A stretch of 64,000 nucleotides of DNA from Aureimonas sp. Leaf324 (GTDB taxonomy: Bacteria; Pseudomonadota; Alphaproteobacteria; Rhizobiales; Rhizobiaceae): assembly GCF_001423245.1 (NCBI RefSeq), contig NZ_LMOH01000012.1:645679-709678 (forward strand). Direction: 5' to 3'. Position 1 is the stretch's first letter, and each line of letters opens with the position of its first letter. The notes beneath the pieces are model-generated. The model saw nothing but the letters and a program-made list of their open reading frames with translations. It had not been told where the DNA came from and searched no databases. Positions 36,544 to 45,447 of this stretch are shown here, one piece after another. The position numbers and the translations under genes were made by a program.

Positions 36544-38160
36544 TCACTTGGTCTCGACGTAGCGGTAGTTCATCGGGGTGTTGACCGGGTCGATGTAGAG
36601 CGCGTCGTCGCCGCCCATCCGGGCCGAGCGCATGGTGTAGCGCTTTTCGTTGAACACCGGCACCCAAGGGGCATCGGCCATGACGCCCTTGTAGACCTCG
36701 CCCCAGGCGCTCGCCCGCTCAGCAGCCTTCGCCGGATCGACCATCGCGTCGGCGGCGGCCGCCTTCTCGTCGAGCGCCTCGTTGCAGTACTTCGCCCAGT
36801 TCCAGCCGCCGTCCGCCGCGCCCGCGCAGCCGAGGATCGGACCGTAGAAGTTCGACGGGTCGGGGAAGTCGGCGATCCAGGCCATGCCGCCCGACCAGAT
36901 CATCGGCGCGCCCTCGGCCGAGCCGCCGGCGGCGATGACGTTGGCCTGCGCGAGGCTCTGGAGCGAGGCCTTGATGCCGATGGCGGCGAGATCCTGCTGG
37001 ATCGCCTGCGCGATGCGCGGCTGCGGGTCGACATTGGCGACGAAGAGCTCGGTCTCGAAGCCGCCTTCATGACCCGCCTCGGCCAGGAGCTTCTTGGCGG
37101 CCTCGACGTCGTACTTGTAGCCCTCGAAATTCTGGATGTAGCCGGGCATCGTCGGCGGCAGCGGTTGGTTGGCGGGCGTCGCGCGGCCGTTGATGATCTG
37201 GACGATGCGGTCCTTGTTGATCGCCATGTTAACGGCCTGGCGAACCTTCAGGTTGTCGAAGGGCGCGGCCTTGGTGTTCATGGTGATGTAGCCGGTGTGG
37301 AGCTGCACGCCCTCGACCACCTGCGCGGCCTCGGCCGGATTGCCCATCACCTCGCGGAACTTGGCCGGCGGGATGCCGTCGCCCGGCACGTCGACCTCGC
37401 CGTTCTGCACACGCAGGAGCGAGACCACCGGCTCCTGGCCGATCTCGAAGGTGATGCCGCCGAGCTTGGGCGCGCCTTCGCGGTAGTAGTCCGGGTTCTT
37501 CTCGAGGACCAGACGCTGGCCAAGCGTCCACTCGGCGAGTTTGAAGGCCCCGGTGCCGACCGGGTTGCGCCCGAAGTCGGCGCCCGACTTCTCGACCTCC
37601 TCCCGCGGCACGATGAAGGAAAAGTTCAGCGCCATCACCGACAGGAAGGTCGCGTCGGGGCGCGACAGCGTCACCTGCACCGTCTTCGGGTCGAGGATCT
37701 TCACGCCCGACAGCTCGGTGGCCGTGCCGCCCTGCATCGCCTCGAAGCCCTCGATCGAGCCGAGGAAGCCTGCGCCCGGCGACTGGGTGGCCGGGTTCAC
37801 CGTGCGCTCGAACGAGTATTTCACGTCCTCGGCCGTCATCGCGCGGCCGTTATGGAATTTGACGCCGTCGCGCAGCTTGAAGGTGAAGACCTTGCCGTCC
37901 GGCGAGATCTCGTAGGACTCCGCCAGACCCGGCCGCAGCTTGGCGGTGCCGGGCTCGTAGTCCATCAGCCCGTCGAAGATCGCCTTGATCATCGAGAAGT
38001 TCTGCCAGTCGTAGCCGATCGCGGGATCGAGCGTCGCGATGTCGTCCTTGTAGGTGACGGTGATCGTGTCGCCGTCCTGCGCAAGCGCCACCATCGGCGC
38101 GGACAGGACGGCGGCGGAGATGGCGAGCGCTGCGGCGCCGCGCTTGAGACGAGCGAGCAT
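36544..38160 (-). CDS. ABC substrate-binding protein, SBP_bac_5 family (amide operon)
   Basis: A 538-residue periplasmic receptor with a Sec signal peptide (24-27 residues, ending VALAQDGD). The family block FKLRDGVKFHNGRAMTAEDVKYSFER is present, as is NPVGTGAFKLAEW. An open frame extends upstream of 38160 but through the permease region in another frame, so ATG 38160, beginning MLARLKRG, is the true start. It is the receptor of the importer encoded by the adjacent permease and double-ATPase genes; the ligand is most likely an amide or amide-containing compound. Confidence 0.93.
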   Translation of the reverse strand: MLARLKRGAAALAISAAVLSAPMVALAQDGDTITVTYKDDIATLDPAIGYDWQNFSMIKAIFDGLMDYEPGTAKLRPGLAESYEISPDGKVFTFKLRDGVKFHNGRAMTAEDVKYSFERTVNPATQSPGAGFLGSIEGFEAMQGGTATELSGVKILDPKTVQVTLSRPDATFLSVMALNFSFIVPREEVEKSGADFGRNPVGTGAFKLAEWTLGQRLVLEKNPDYYREGAPKLGGITFEIGQEPVVSLLRVQNGEVDVPGDGIPPAKFREVMGNPAEAAQVVEGVQLHTGYITMNTKAAPFDNLKVRQAVNMAINKDRIVQIINGRATPANQPLPPTMPGYIQNFEGYKYDVEAAKKLLAEAGHEGGFETELFVANVDPQPRIAQAIQQDLAAIGIKASLQSLAQANVIAAGGSAEGAPMIWSGGMAWIADFPDPSNFYGPILGCAGAADGGWNWAKYCNEALDEKAAAADAMVDPAKAAERASAWGEVYKGVMADAPWVPVFNEKRYTMRSARMGGDDALYIDPVNTPMNYRYVETK

Positions 38161-38174
38161 GAGCGGGCTTCCTT

Positions 38175-39095
38175 TCACTGGAGCTTGATGCGGGGGTCGA
38201 CGAAGGGGGCGACGAGATCGGCCACGAGGTTGCCGATCACGATGGCGAGGGCGGAGACGAGCGTGACGCCCATGATGATCGGCAGGTCGACGCGCTGGAT
38301 CGCCTGCCAGGCAAGCTGCCCGATGCCCGGCCAGCCGAAGACGCTCTCCACCACCACGATGCCGCTCATGAAGAGGCCGATGTCGATGCCGATCATCGCG
38401 ATGATCGGCAGGATGGCGTTGGGCAGCGCGTGGCGCAGGAGAATGGTCCAGCGCTTCAGGCCCTTGGCGCGGGCGGTGCGCATGTAGTCCTGGCGCAGGA
38501 CGTCCACCATCGAGGAGCGCATCATCCGCGCGTACCAGCCGGCGCCGAGGATGCCGAGCGTCAGCGCCGGCAGCACGAGATGGGAGACGGTGCCGTAGCC
38601 GCCGATCGGAAACCAGCCGAGCTTGACGGCGAAGACGTAGAGGAGAAGCAGCCCGACCACGAACTGCGGCGCCGAGACGGTGACGAAGGACGTCACCATC
38701 AGCGCGTGGTCGCTCGCCCGCCCGCGCCGCACGGCGGCCAGGATGCCCATCGTCAGGCCGAGCACGAGTTCGCAGACGATCGCGGCCAGCATGAGGAGGA
38801 GGCTGGCGGGAAGCCGCGCCCAGATGAGGTCCGCCACCTCCGAGCGCTGAAGGTAGGAGCGCCCGAGGTCGCCCTGCACGAGGTTGCCGAGATAGCGCGC
38901 ATACTGGATGAAGAACGGCTGGTCGAGCCCGAGCTGGCTGCGAATGTTGGCGACCTGCGCGGCGGTCGCCGTGCGACCCGCGATCTGCCGCGCCGGGTCG
39001 GCCGGCAAGAGGTAGAGAAGCACGAAGGTGATGAGGCTGACGCCGATCAGGATGAGGACGGCCTGCACGAGCCGCCGCGCGAGATAGACCGCCAT
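38175..39095 (-). CDS. ABC permease, DppB type (amide operon)
   Basis: A 306-residue inner-membrane permease, N-terminus AVYLARRLVQAVLILIGV typical of DppB, with the ARxxGxxG-like cytoplasmic loop DYMRTARAKGLKRWTILLRHALPNAILPII near residues 217-246. The start overlaps the DppC-type stop by one base. Partner of the following permease; normal length. Confidence 0.94.
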   Translation of the reverse strand: MAVYLARRLVQAVLILIGVSLITFVLLYLLPADPARQIAGRTATAAQVANIRSQLGLDQPFFIQYARYLGNLVQGDLGRSYLQRSEVADLIWARLPASLLLMLAAIVCELVLGLTMGILAAVRRGRASDHALMVTSFVTVSAPQFVVGLLLLYVFAVKLGWFPIGGYGTVSHLVLPALTLGILGAGWYARMMRSSMVDVLRQDYMRTARAKGLKRWTILLRHALPNAILPIIAMIGIDIGLFMSGIVVVESVFGWPGIGQLAWQAIQRVDLPIIMGVTLVSALAIVIGNLVADLVAPFVDPRIKLQ

Positions 39096-40003
39096 CAGCC
39101 GCGCCCCTCTTCGGTCGGGTCGAGCGCATCACGCAGCGCGTCGCCGACGAGGTTGAAGGCGAGCGCGAGAAGGAGGATCGCCGCGCCCGGGAAGAAGACC
39201 AGCCAGGGGGCCGCCTGGAAGTAGGTCTGGTTCTCGAAGATGATGTTGCCCCACGAGGCGTCCGGCGGCTGCACCCCGACGCCGAGGAAGGAGAGCGTCG
39301 CCTCGAGGAGAACCGTCGTCGAGATGCCGAGCGTGCCGTAGACGATGACCGTCGAGGTGAGGTGCGGCAGAACGTGCCGGAACAGGATGCGCGAGGAACT
39401 GGCGCCGAGCGTCACCTCGGCCTGGATGAACTCGCGCTCGGCGAGCGAGCGCGTCTCGGAATAGACGACGCGCGCCACCTGCACCCAGTTCACGAGCGCG
39501 ATGACGAGCGCGACGATCCAGAGGCTCGGCCGCAGCACGGCGGCGAGGCAGATCGCCAGAAGCAGCGCCGGGAACGCCATCATCAGGTCGGTGAAGCGCA
39601 TCAGGAGGGAGCCGACGACGCCGCGATAGTAGCCGGCGACGACGCCCACCAGCGTCCCGATGACGAGCGCCGCCCCGTTGGCGACGATGCCGATGACGAG
39701 CGAGTTGCGCGCGCCGTAGAGGAGGCGCGAGAAGAGGTCGCGGCCGAGAAGGTCGGTGCCGAGCCAGTAGGTCGCCGACGGCGGCAGCGGCGAGCCTTCG
39801 AGCGACAGGCCGTCGAAGAACTGCTCGTTCGGGTCGAACGGGGCGATCATCGGCGCGAAGATCGCGGCCAGCACCACGACCGCGATGACGACGAGGCCGA
39901 GGACGCCGAGCTTGCGCGACAGGAGGCGCTTCAGGACGCCCTCGCCGCCGACCGGCGCGGAGGGCGGGACTGCCGAGGTGTCAGGCGAGACGAGGACGCT
40001 CAT
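39095..40003 (-). CDS. ABC permease, DppC type (amide operon)
   Basis: A 302-residue permease with a Pro/Ala-rich cytoplasmic N-terminus (about residues 1-30), the YWLGTDLLGRDLFSRLLYGARNS motif and the EAA loop EFIQAEVTLGASSSRILFRHVLPH. Its start (ATG 40003) lies 23 bases inside the end of the ANTAR gene, and an upstream extension to 40096 would be wholly within that gene, so I reject it. Part of one continuous minus-strand operon. Confidence 0.93.
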   Translation of the reverse strand: MSVLVSPDTSAVPPSAPVGGEGVLKRLLSRKLGVLGLVVIAVVVLAAIFAPMIAPFDPNEQFFDGLSLEGSPLPPSATYWLGTDLLGRDLFSRLLYGARNSLVIGIVANGAALVIGTLVGVVAGYYRGVVGSLLMRFTDLMMAFPALLLAICLAAVLRPSLWIVALVIALVNWVQVARVVYSETRSLAEREFIQAEVTLGASSSRILFRHVLPHLTSTVIVYGTLGISTTVLLEATLSFLGVGVQPPDASWGNIIFENQTYFQAAPWLVFFPGAAILLLALAFNLVGDALRDALDPTEEGRG

Positions 40004-40586
40004 CCGAGGCCTCCGTGGTCTTGAGTTCGACGATGCGGCGGGCGGCGTCCTCGAGGCTGACCTGCCAGCCCATGGCGAGCGCGCGAAGCTGCGCATAGGC
40101 CTGCTCCTCGCCGATGCCGGCCCCCGACAGCGCGACGACGGCGCGCACGATGGTCTGGCGCTCGCCGATGCGCCGGCGAAGCGAGGCGATCTCCTCGCTG
40201 AGCCGCCGCCGCTCGTCGAAGGCGCGCCGCGCGATCAGGAGCGCCGAGTAGACGCCCGCGTTGCCGACGGGTTTGACGATCTGCGCGTCAGCCTGCAGCG
40301 ACAGCGCCCATTCGATGCGCCCCGGCGCTTCCGAACCGATCAGGGCGACGAGCGGCATCGGCGCCTCGCCGGCCTTCCAAGGAAACTGCTCGTCGAAGCC
40401 GTGGTCGACGTCGAAGAACAGGAAGTCCGCACCGGCGGCGGTCGCGGGGAGATCGGGCCAGGCCTGCTCGACCTCGAGGCCGATCGCGCCGAGCTGGCGG
40501 ATCAGGACCTCGACCGAGGCGTGCTCGCGATGGAGGACGACGGCCCTGGCGCCGCCGAGATGGGGAATGCGCGCGCGCCGGGTCAT
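39981..40586 (-). CDS. ANTAR-domain antitermination regulator, AmiR-like
   Basis: A 201-residue protein with an N-terminal pseudoreceiver (about residues 10-125) and a C-terminal ANTAR domain (about 140-195; IGERQTIVRAVVALSGAGIGEEQAYAQLRALAMGWQVSLEDAARRIVE), the RNA-binding module that disrupts terminators. As in AmiR of Pseudomonas, no canonical phosphoacceptor pocket is visible in the pseudoreceiver. The gene overlaps the AmiC-like gene as ATGA, so the sensor and the regulator are made together and probably form an AmiC-AmiR-type complex. A terminator-like hairpin in the operon leader at 41697-41733 is the probable target. Confidence 0.9.
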   Translation of the reverse strand: MTRRARIPHLGGARAVVLHREHASVEVLIRQLGAIGLEVEQAWPDLPATAAGADFLFFDVDHGFDEQFPWKAGEAPMPLVALIGSEAPGRIEWALSLQADAQIVKPVGNAGVYSALLIARRAFDERRRLSEEIASLRRRIGERQTIVRAVVALSGAGIGEEQAYAQLRALAMGWQVSLEDAARRIVELKTTEASDERPRLA

Positions 40587-41677
40587 TTCACCAGCCTCAG
40601 CGAGGGCCGGAAGGTGGCCACCGGATCGTAGTGCGACAGGTAGGGGTCGGGCTCGACGCGCCCGCGGCTTTCCTCCAGCACCTCGAACCCTTCGCCGCGC
40701 ACGCGGGCGATCCGAACGGGCAGCGCCGTGTGCTGCGTCAGCGGATCGACGCGGATGGGCCCGAGCGCCGTCTGACGGATGCCTGCCCCCATCGCACGGC
40801 GGACCGCCGACGGCTCGTCCGTGCCTACGGCCTCGATCGCGTCGGCGAGCACGGTGACCGCGGCATGGGCCGCCGCCTCGAAGGACGAGCGGGGTCCCGG
40901 CGCGCCATCGTGGACGAAGGGAAGCGAGGAGAGGTGCCCGTCGCCAAAGGGCGCGATGGAGGGCAGTTCCGCCTCGGTCAGGTTGCACGAGACGATCGGG
41001 CGCCGCTCGGGCCGGAAGCGCTCGTCATCGCGCCCGAGCGCCGCATAGGCCTCATAGAACGCATAGGAGGACGGGCCGATCAGGTTGTTGAGAACGAAGT
41101 CCGGCGCGGTCGCGCGGATCTCGGCGACGAGCCGGCCGACGTCGGTGTCGCCGAGCGCGAGGTAGCGCTCGCCCCTCACCTCTCCGCCGGCATCGGCCAC
41201 GAGATCGCGGGCGATGCGGTTCATCTCCCAGCCCCAGATGTAGTTCGAACCGACGAGAAAGGCGTCGCGCCCGTATCGCGCGGCGACATGCGCCACGAGC
41301 GGCACGAGGTGCTGGTTGGGCGCGGCGTTCAGGTAGACGACGTGCTCGTTCGCCTCGAAACCCTCGTAAGGCGCGGGGTACCAGAGCAGGCCACCGTGCT
41401 TTTCCAGAACCGGAATGACGTCCTTCCGGCTCCAGGAGGTGATGCAGCCGACGACGTGGCGCACGCCCTCGGTGACGAGGAGATCGGCGCAGAGCGGTGC
41501 ATAGGCTTCGATCCGTCCGGCCGGATCGCGCTCGGCAACGCGGAAGCGGATGCGCCGCGCGGGATCGGCATTGACCGCCTCGATCGCCCCCATCGCGCCC
41601 TCGCTGCATGCCTCGCCGAGCCGGTCATAGCTGCCGGAGCGGGAGAACAGGACGCCGATGTCGATGGGTTGTTTCAA
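40583..41677 (-). CDS. AmiC-like amide/urea-binding regulator
   Basis: A 364-residue type I periplasmic-binding fold of the AmiC/UrtA group (RPIVSCNLTEAELPSI, YNxPxEGF-like APYEGFEANEHVVYLNAAPNQH, YDPVATFRPS). It has no signal peptide, so like AmiC it should act in the cytoplasm, sequestering the ANTAR partner until an amide binds. The longest frame runs to 41776 but would start inside the leader hairpins; I choose the TTG at 41677, giving LKQPIDIGVLFSRSG, which aligns with the AmiC start. TTG is an unusual start and the real one could be a few codons away. Confidence 0.85.
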   Translation of the reverse strand: MKQPIDIGVLFSRSGSYDRLGEACSEGAMGAIEAVNADPARRIRFRVAERDPAGRIEAYAPLCADLLVTEGVRHVVGCITSWSRKDVIPVLEKHGGLLWYPAPYEGFEANEHVVYLNAAPNQHLVPLVAHVAARYGRDAFLVGSNYIWGWEMNRIARDLVADAGGEVRGERYLALGDTDVGRLVAEIRATAPDFVLNNLIGPSSYAFYEAYAALGRDDERFRPERRPIVSCNLTEAELPSIAPFGDGHLSSLPFVHDGAPGPRSSFEAAAHAAVTVLADAIEAVGTDEPSAVRRAMGAGIRQTALGPIRVDPLTQHTALPVRIARVRGEGFEVLEESRGRVEPDPYLSHYDPVATFRPSLRLVK

Positions 41678-41696
41678 GTCCGCAGTTCCCGAAACG

Positions 41697-41733
41697 AAAA
41701 AGCCCCGCAGGCGCGCCGCGATGCCGGAGGGGC
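41697..41733 (-). terminator. Leader attenuator: GC stem followed by T-tract before the AmiC-like gene
   Basis: On the minus strand: GCCCC-tcc-GGC-(10-nt loop)-GCC-tgc-GGGGC followed by TTTTT. Only about 20 bases separate the T-tract from the AmiC-like start, so it lies in the leader, not at a gene end. A second GCCCC on the minus strand at 41754-41750 could pair with the same GGGGC. In Pseudomonas ami, AmiR (ANTAR) acts on exactly such a leader terminator; the role here is inferred. Confidence 0.65.
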
Positions 41734-41737
41734 GTCG

Positions 41738-41863
41738 CGTCGGACCGACGGGGCTCGAATGCCGTCCGGCAGGCAAGGCCGGTATGTCCCGTGATCCTGC
41801 GACAGGATCACGACGACGTCAACCACTTTGATGAGAACGAAGGCCTGCCTATTTTATAGGCAG
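41738..41863 (-). promoter_or_regulatory. Structured leader and probable promoter of the amide operon
   Basis: Hairpins are seen at 41738-41750 (CGTCG/CGACG), 41766-41782 (CCGGC/GCCGG) and 41790-41812 (perfect 10-bp stem, 3-nt loop). At 41845-41863 there is a perfect 8-bp inverted repeat with TTT spacer; on the minus strand it contains TATAAAAT, a good -10, so the repeat is probably an operator over the promoter. The paired hexaloops typical of known ANTAR RNA motifs are not obvious. Confidence 0.5.
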
Positions 41864-42033
41864 AGTGGTAGACGACCGTCGCACGGCGGATATCGCCGAG
41901 AGGATTGGTGAGCGTGCCACGGCGCCGGTCCCTGCACAACTCGGCAAGCCCCAAGCCCGGCGCCGTGATCCACGCCTGTCGTCATAGCGAGGCTTGACCG
42001 CCCCTTGCCCGGTTTGCTCTACGAAGACCAATT

Positions 42034-43338
42034 ATGGGACCTCATCTCGATCTCGTCGCCAGCGACACGCGCGTGCCGGCCAAGGTGGATTTCGTCGTCG
42101 TCGGCGGCGGCATCATCGGGGCGGCGGCCGCTCTTCATCTTGTCGAGGCCGGCCATTCCGTCGTCCTGTGCGAAAAGGGCCAGGTGGCCGGCGAGCAGTC
42201 CAGCCGCAACTGGGGCTGGTGCCGGCAGGCCGGGCGCGACGAGCGCGAGGTGCCGCTCATCGTCGAGAGCCTGCACCTGTGGCGCAGGATGGCTGAGATG
42301 GTGGGCGCCGATGTCGGCTTTCGCCAGCACGGCACACTCTTCGTCGCCGAGACCGCCGAAGAGGAAGCCTCGTTCGAGGCCTGGGCCCGGATGGCCCGGC
42401 CGCAGGGTGTCGACGCCGAGATCCTGACGGGCGCGCGCCTGCGCGAGGTGACGCGCGACGCGCCGCTGCGCCAGCGCCTCGGCCTCTTCGTCGCCAGCGA
42501 CGGCCGGGCCGAACCTCAGCTCGCCGTCCCGGCCATCGTGCGCGCCGCCAAGGCCAAAGGCCTGACCGTTCTCGCGCCCTCGGCCGTCACCAGCGTCGAG
42601 CGGTCGGGCGGACGGGTCGATGCCGTCCTTACCGAGCACGGGCGAATCGAATGTTCCGGCGTTCTCGTGGCGGCCGGCGCTTGGTCCAGCGCCTTCTGCC
42701 GCAGCCTTGGCCTGCGCCTGCCGCAGCTGAAGGTCCTCGGCTCCGTGTGCCGCACGTCGGCGGTCGAGGGTGGCCCCGAGGCCTCGATCTGGATCGACAA
42801 GATCGGCGTCCGCAAGCGCCTCGACGGCGGCTACACGATCGCCGACAGCTCGACCTACGATGCGCCGCTGACGCCCGACAGCCTCCGCTTCCTGCGCGAG
42901 TTCGCGCCGATGCTGCGCCAGCAGGGTCGCGGCATCCGTCCGCACATCGCGCTCCAGTCCTTCCGCGAGACGCTGGCGCCTCGATCCTATACCGGCGCGC
43001 GGATGCTCGACCCCCGACCCCGCGCCGGCGACGGAGGGGCCCTTCTGCGAAAGGCCGCCGGCTTCTTTCCGGCGCTCGGCGGCGCGCGGATCCTCCAGCG
43101 CTGGGCCGGCTATATCGACGTCACCCCCGACGCGATCCCCTATATCGACCGGATCGAGGCCGATCCCAACGTCGTTGTGGCGACCGGCTTCTCGGGCCAC
43201 GGCTTCGGCATCGGGCCGGGGGCGGGACGCCTCGCCGCCGAGGTGCTGACCGGCCGCCCGACGGTGGTCGGCACGGAGGATTACGCGATCCCGCGCTTTT
43301 CCGACCTCAGCCGCATCAAGCTCGGCACCGCCGTCTGA
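42034..43338 (+). CDS. FAD-dependent oxidoreductase, D-amino-acid dehydrogenase (DAO) family
   Basis: A 434-residue flavoprotein with an ADP-binding Rossmann motif near residue 22-55 (VVVGGGIIGAAAALHLVEAGHSVVLCEKG), a second FAD contact (NWGWCRQAGRD), and the C-terminal GFSGHGFGIGPGAGRL that closes the flavin site. It oxidises amines, amino acids or their N-methyl derivatives, releasing the imine/oxoacid. Located divergently from the amide operon, so possibly under the same signal. The substrate is not predictable. ATG 42034 has only a weak ribosome site. Confidence 0.9.
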   Translation: MGPHLDLVASDTRVPAKVDFVVVGGGIIGAAAALHLVEAGHSVVLCEKGQVAGEQSSRNWGWCRQAGRDEREVPLIVESLHLWRRMAEMVGADVGFRQHGTLFVAETAEEEASFEAWARMARPQGVDAEILTGARLREVTRDAPLRQRLGLFVASDGRAEPQLAVPAIVRAAKAKGLTVLAPSAVTSVERSGGRVDAVLTEHGRIECSGVLVAAGAWSSAFCRSLGLRLPQLKVLGSVCRTSAVEGGPEASIWIDKIGVRKRLDGGYTIADSSTYDAPLTPDSLRFLREFAPMLRQQGRGIRPHIALQSFRETLAPRSYTGARMLDPRPRAGDGGALLRKAAGFFPALGGARILQRWAGYIDVTPDAIPYIDRIEADPNVVVATGFSGHGFGIGPGAGRLAAEVLTGRPTVVGTEDYAIPRFSDLSRIKLGTAV

Positions 43339-43347
43339 GGGCGGCTG

Positions 43348-43367
43348 GGCGGGCGCGGTAGCCCGCC
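43348..43367. terminator. Bidirectional hairpin between convergent genes
   Basis: A perfect 7-bp stem GGCGGGC/GCCCGCC with a 6-nt loop lies in the 48-bp gap between the convergent DAO-family and GDSL genes. It has no T-tract on either strand, so it is a possible rather than certain terminator. Confidence 0.45.
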
Positions 43368-43386
43368 GAGTCGCACCCGCCTCTCG

Positions 43387-45276
43387 TCAGAAGCGGTACT
43401 TCAGGCCGATCTCGCCGACATGGCTGGTGTCGATGTCGGAGCTGGTGCCGTAGGAATAGCGGCCGGTGAGCGACAGGCGATCGGTCAGGCCCGCATCGGC
43501 GCCGACACCCGCCACGAAACCGCGGGCGGCCAGATCGTCGAGCGCGCTGGAGCGTGCGCGGGTGATGCCGCCGGTGATCGCCGCCGAAACGCGCGCGTCG
43601 TCCTCGGTGAGGATGTCCTCGTAGCCGATGCGGCCGGTCAGCGCGAGCGGACGCCCGCCGAGATCGGTGACATAGCCGAGGTGCAGGTTCGCCGAGCCGA
43701 GCAGCGCGTTGCGCTGCGTGTCGCCATAGACGATTTCGGCCGCCGCGCCGCTCTCGGCATAGCCGTCCGCGTCGGAATAGAGATAGTCGAGCCCGAGCGC
43801 GGGCGTGATCGTGAAGGCGCCGGCCTGGAAACCGTACCCGGCCTCGAGGCCGATATTGGCCGACACGCCGTTGGTGTCCGTGCCGCGATTGGTGACGGTC
43901 GAGACCAGCGTGCGCCGGTCGAGATCCTCGTAGTCGTGATGCGCGACGCCGCCCGACAGGGTGACGTAGGCCGGGCCGAACAGCGCGGTGGCGTAGAGGT
44001 CGGCGGCGAAGGACAAGGTGTCGTAGGTGAGGCGCGCATCGTCCACCTCGCCGGCCGCGGCCGACAGCGCGCCGCCGATCAGGACCCGGTCGTTGAGGCG
44101 ATGGTCGTAGCCGATGCGGACCGAGCCGTTGTCGAAGCGATAGTCTCGCGCGCCATCGCGCTCGAAGCGGCTGCCGCCGAGCGAGACGTAGAGGTCGGAG
44201 AACGGCACGGCGATTGCCGCGTCCGAGCCGGTGGCCGGCGGCGGCAGGCGAAGCGCTGCGACGCGGGCCCGGTCGCGCACCGCCTCGTTCGCGCTCATGC
44301 GGTCGAGCAGCGCGGTCTCCATCAGCGAGCCGACCGCCGCGGCGGTGGTTCCGACCGACAGGTAGTCCTCGACGAGCTGAGAGAACAGGCGGTGGACGCC
44401 GGTCGTCGGATGGATGCCGTCCCAGTAGAGATAAGTGTTCTGGACGCTCGCGGGCGCGGCCGCGCAGGCCGGCGTCGACAGGCAGGCGTCGCGGGTGTTG
44501 AGGATGCCGAAACGTGCCGGATCGCTGGCGACCAGCGCCCCGAGGCGCTGGACGTCGACGAGGACGACGTCGGTGTTCGGCAGCGCCGTTGCGACCTGCG
44601 TCACGCCGGCCCGCAGCGCGGTGTTGAAGGCGTTGGTGGCGAGCGTTCCGGCCACCGACCCCTGGAGCGTGCCCGAAAAGGCCGGCGTCGCGCCGATGTC
44701 GGGTAGGTTGAGAACGGCGACCGTGGGCGCGCCGAGACGACCGAGGCGGGCGAGCGAGGCGGCGACATCACCGGCCGACGCCACGGCTTCGGCGCCGACC
44801 AGCGCGGCGGTCGCGCCGGGCGTGTTGATCTCGTGGATGATGTTGTTGGCGCCGCCGAAGAGGGTGACGACGTCGCTCGCGCCGAAGCGCCCGTCCTGCA
44901 GTTCGAACGCGTCGATCTGCGCGGGGATTCCCGGCGGCAGCAGGCCGTCCAGACGATCGGTGCGGGCGTTGCCGAACGCATAGTTCTGCGACAGCTCGGG
45001 ATTGATCCGCACGCCCGCCAGGGTCGCCGCGCCCGCCTGCTGCATCGGACCGCCGTTGAGGTATTCGGTGAAGACCGGCCCGTTCGAGAAGCGACCGGCG
45101 AAGTAGGGCGGCGATGCGGGCCGGCCGGTCAGAAGGTAGAGGTTGCCGTTGTCGGACAAGGAGTCGCCGAAGCTGATGACGGGCCCGGCGACCTGCGCCA
45201 GCGCGGGCAGCGCGGTACCGGCGACGAGAAGCGCGGTGGTGGCGGCCAGAACGGCCCGGCAATCGATACGGCTCAT
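43387..45276 (-). CDS. GDSL-type esterase autotransporter
   Basis: A 629-residue secreted protein. Signal peptide (about 26 residues, ending PALAQ). GDSL/SGNH hydrolase passenger with the nucleophile Ser in SFGDSLSDNGN, oxyanion Asn in GGANNIIH and catalytic D..H in YWDGIHPTTGVHR. The C-terminal roughly 270 residues form an autotransporter beta-barrel, ending in Phe (GLKYRF) as outer-membrane proteins do. ATG 45276 follows a strong GGAGGGGG ribosome site; the 18 extra residues of the longer frame are not needed. It probably stays displayed on the outer surface and hydrolyses lipids or esters, EstA-like. Confidence 0.93.
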   Translation of the reverse strand: MSRIDCRAVLAATTALLVAGTALPALAQVAGPVISFGDSLSDNGNLYLLTGRPASPPYFAGRFSNGPVFTEYLNGGPMQQAGAATLAGVRINPELSQNYAFGNARTDRLDGLLPPGIPAQIDAFELQDGRFGASDVVTLFGGANNIIHEINTPGATAALVGAEAVASAGDVAASLARLGRLGAPTVAVLNLPDIGATPAFSGTLQGSVAGTLATNAFNTALRAGVTQVATALPNTDVVLVDVQRLGALVASDPARFGILNTRDACLSTPACAAAPASVQNTYLYWDGIHPTTGVHRLFSQLVEDYLSVGTTAAAVGSLMETALLDRMSANEAVRDRARVAALRLPPPATGSDAAIAVPFSDLYVSLGGSRFERDGARDYRFDNGSVRIGYDHRLNDRVLIGGALSAAAGEVDDARLTYDTLSFAADLYATALFGPAYVTLSGGVAHHDYEDLDRRTLVSTVTNRGTDTNGVSANIGLEAGYGFQAGAFTITPALGLDYLYSDADGYAESGAAAEIVYGDTQRNALLGSANLHLGYVTDLGGRPLALTGRIGYEDILTEDDARVSAAITGGITRARSSALDDLAARGFVAGVGADAGLTDRLSLTGRYSYGTSSDIDTSHVGEIGLKYRF

Positions 45277-45411
45277 GCGTAACGTCCCCCTCCGGCAGGC
45301 CCCCGCAGCCGGTCCGACGGGAGCATGCAAGACGGCGCGGTGCGGCGACAGCGGATTGTGAAAACACCCCGTGCCGCAAGGCCCGATTGTGGCGGCCCTG
45401 TGGCCGCGCCG

Positions 45412-45433
45412 CCGCAGGCTTTCCCCGCTGCGG
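45412..45433 (-). terminator. Possible terminator hairpin after the Atu4866-type gene
   Basis: CCGCAG/CTGCGG, a 6-bp stem with a 10-nt loop, is located about 15 bases downstream of the Atu4866-type stop on the minus strand. A second stem, GCGGCC/GGCCGC, lies at 45392-45407. No T-tract follows either. Confidence 0.35.
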
Positions 45434-45447
45434 CAGCTCGGCTTCGC

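Larger units (their letters stand above)
41678..42033. other. 356-bp divergent intergenic region
   Basis: Between the AmiC-like gene (minus) and the DAO-family gene (plus). Its left half is the leader and promoter described at 41697-41863; in the right half (41864-42033) I see no further hairpin or clear promoter, only a weak purine-rich site before ATG 42034. Confidence 0.6.

Noticed and set aside
36544-39132. Long N-terminal extension of the amide-operon binding protein
   Set aside because: The extra part overlaps the DppB-type permease gene in another frame and precedes a clear signal peptide at 38160; the extension is not coding.
41678-41863. Classical ANTAR RNA with two hexaloop hairpins
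   Set aside because: The hairpins I can fold have 3- or 7-nt loops, not six; I keep the attenuator claim but not this motif.
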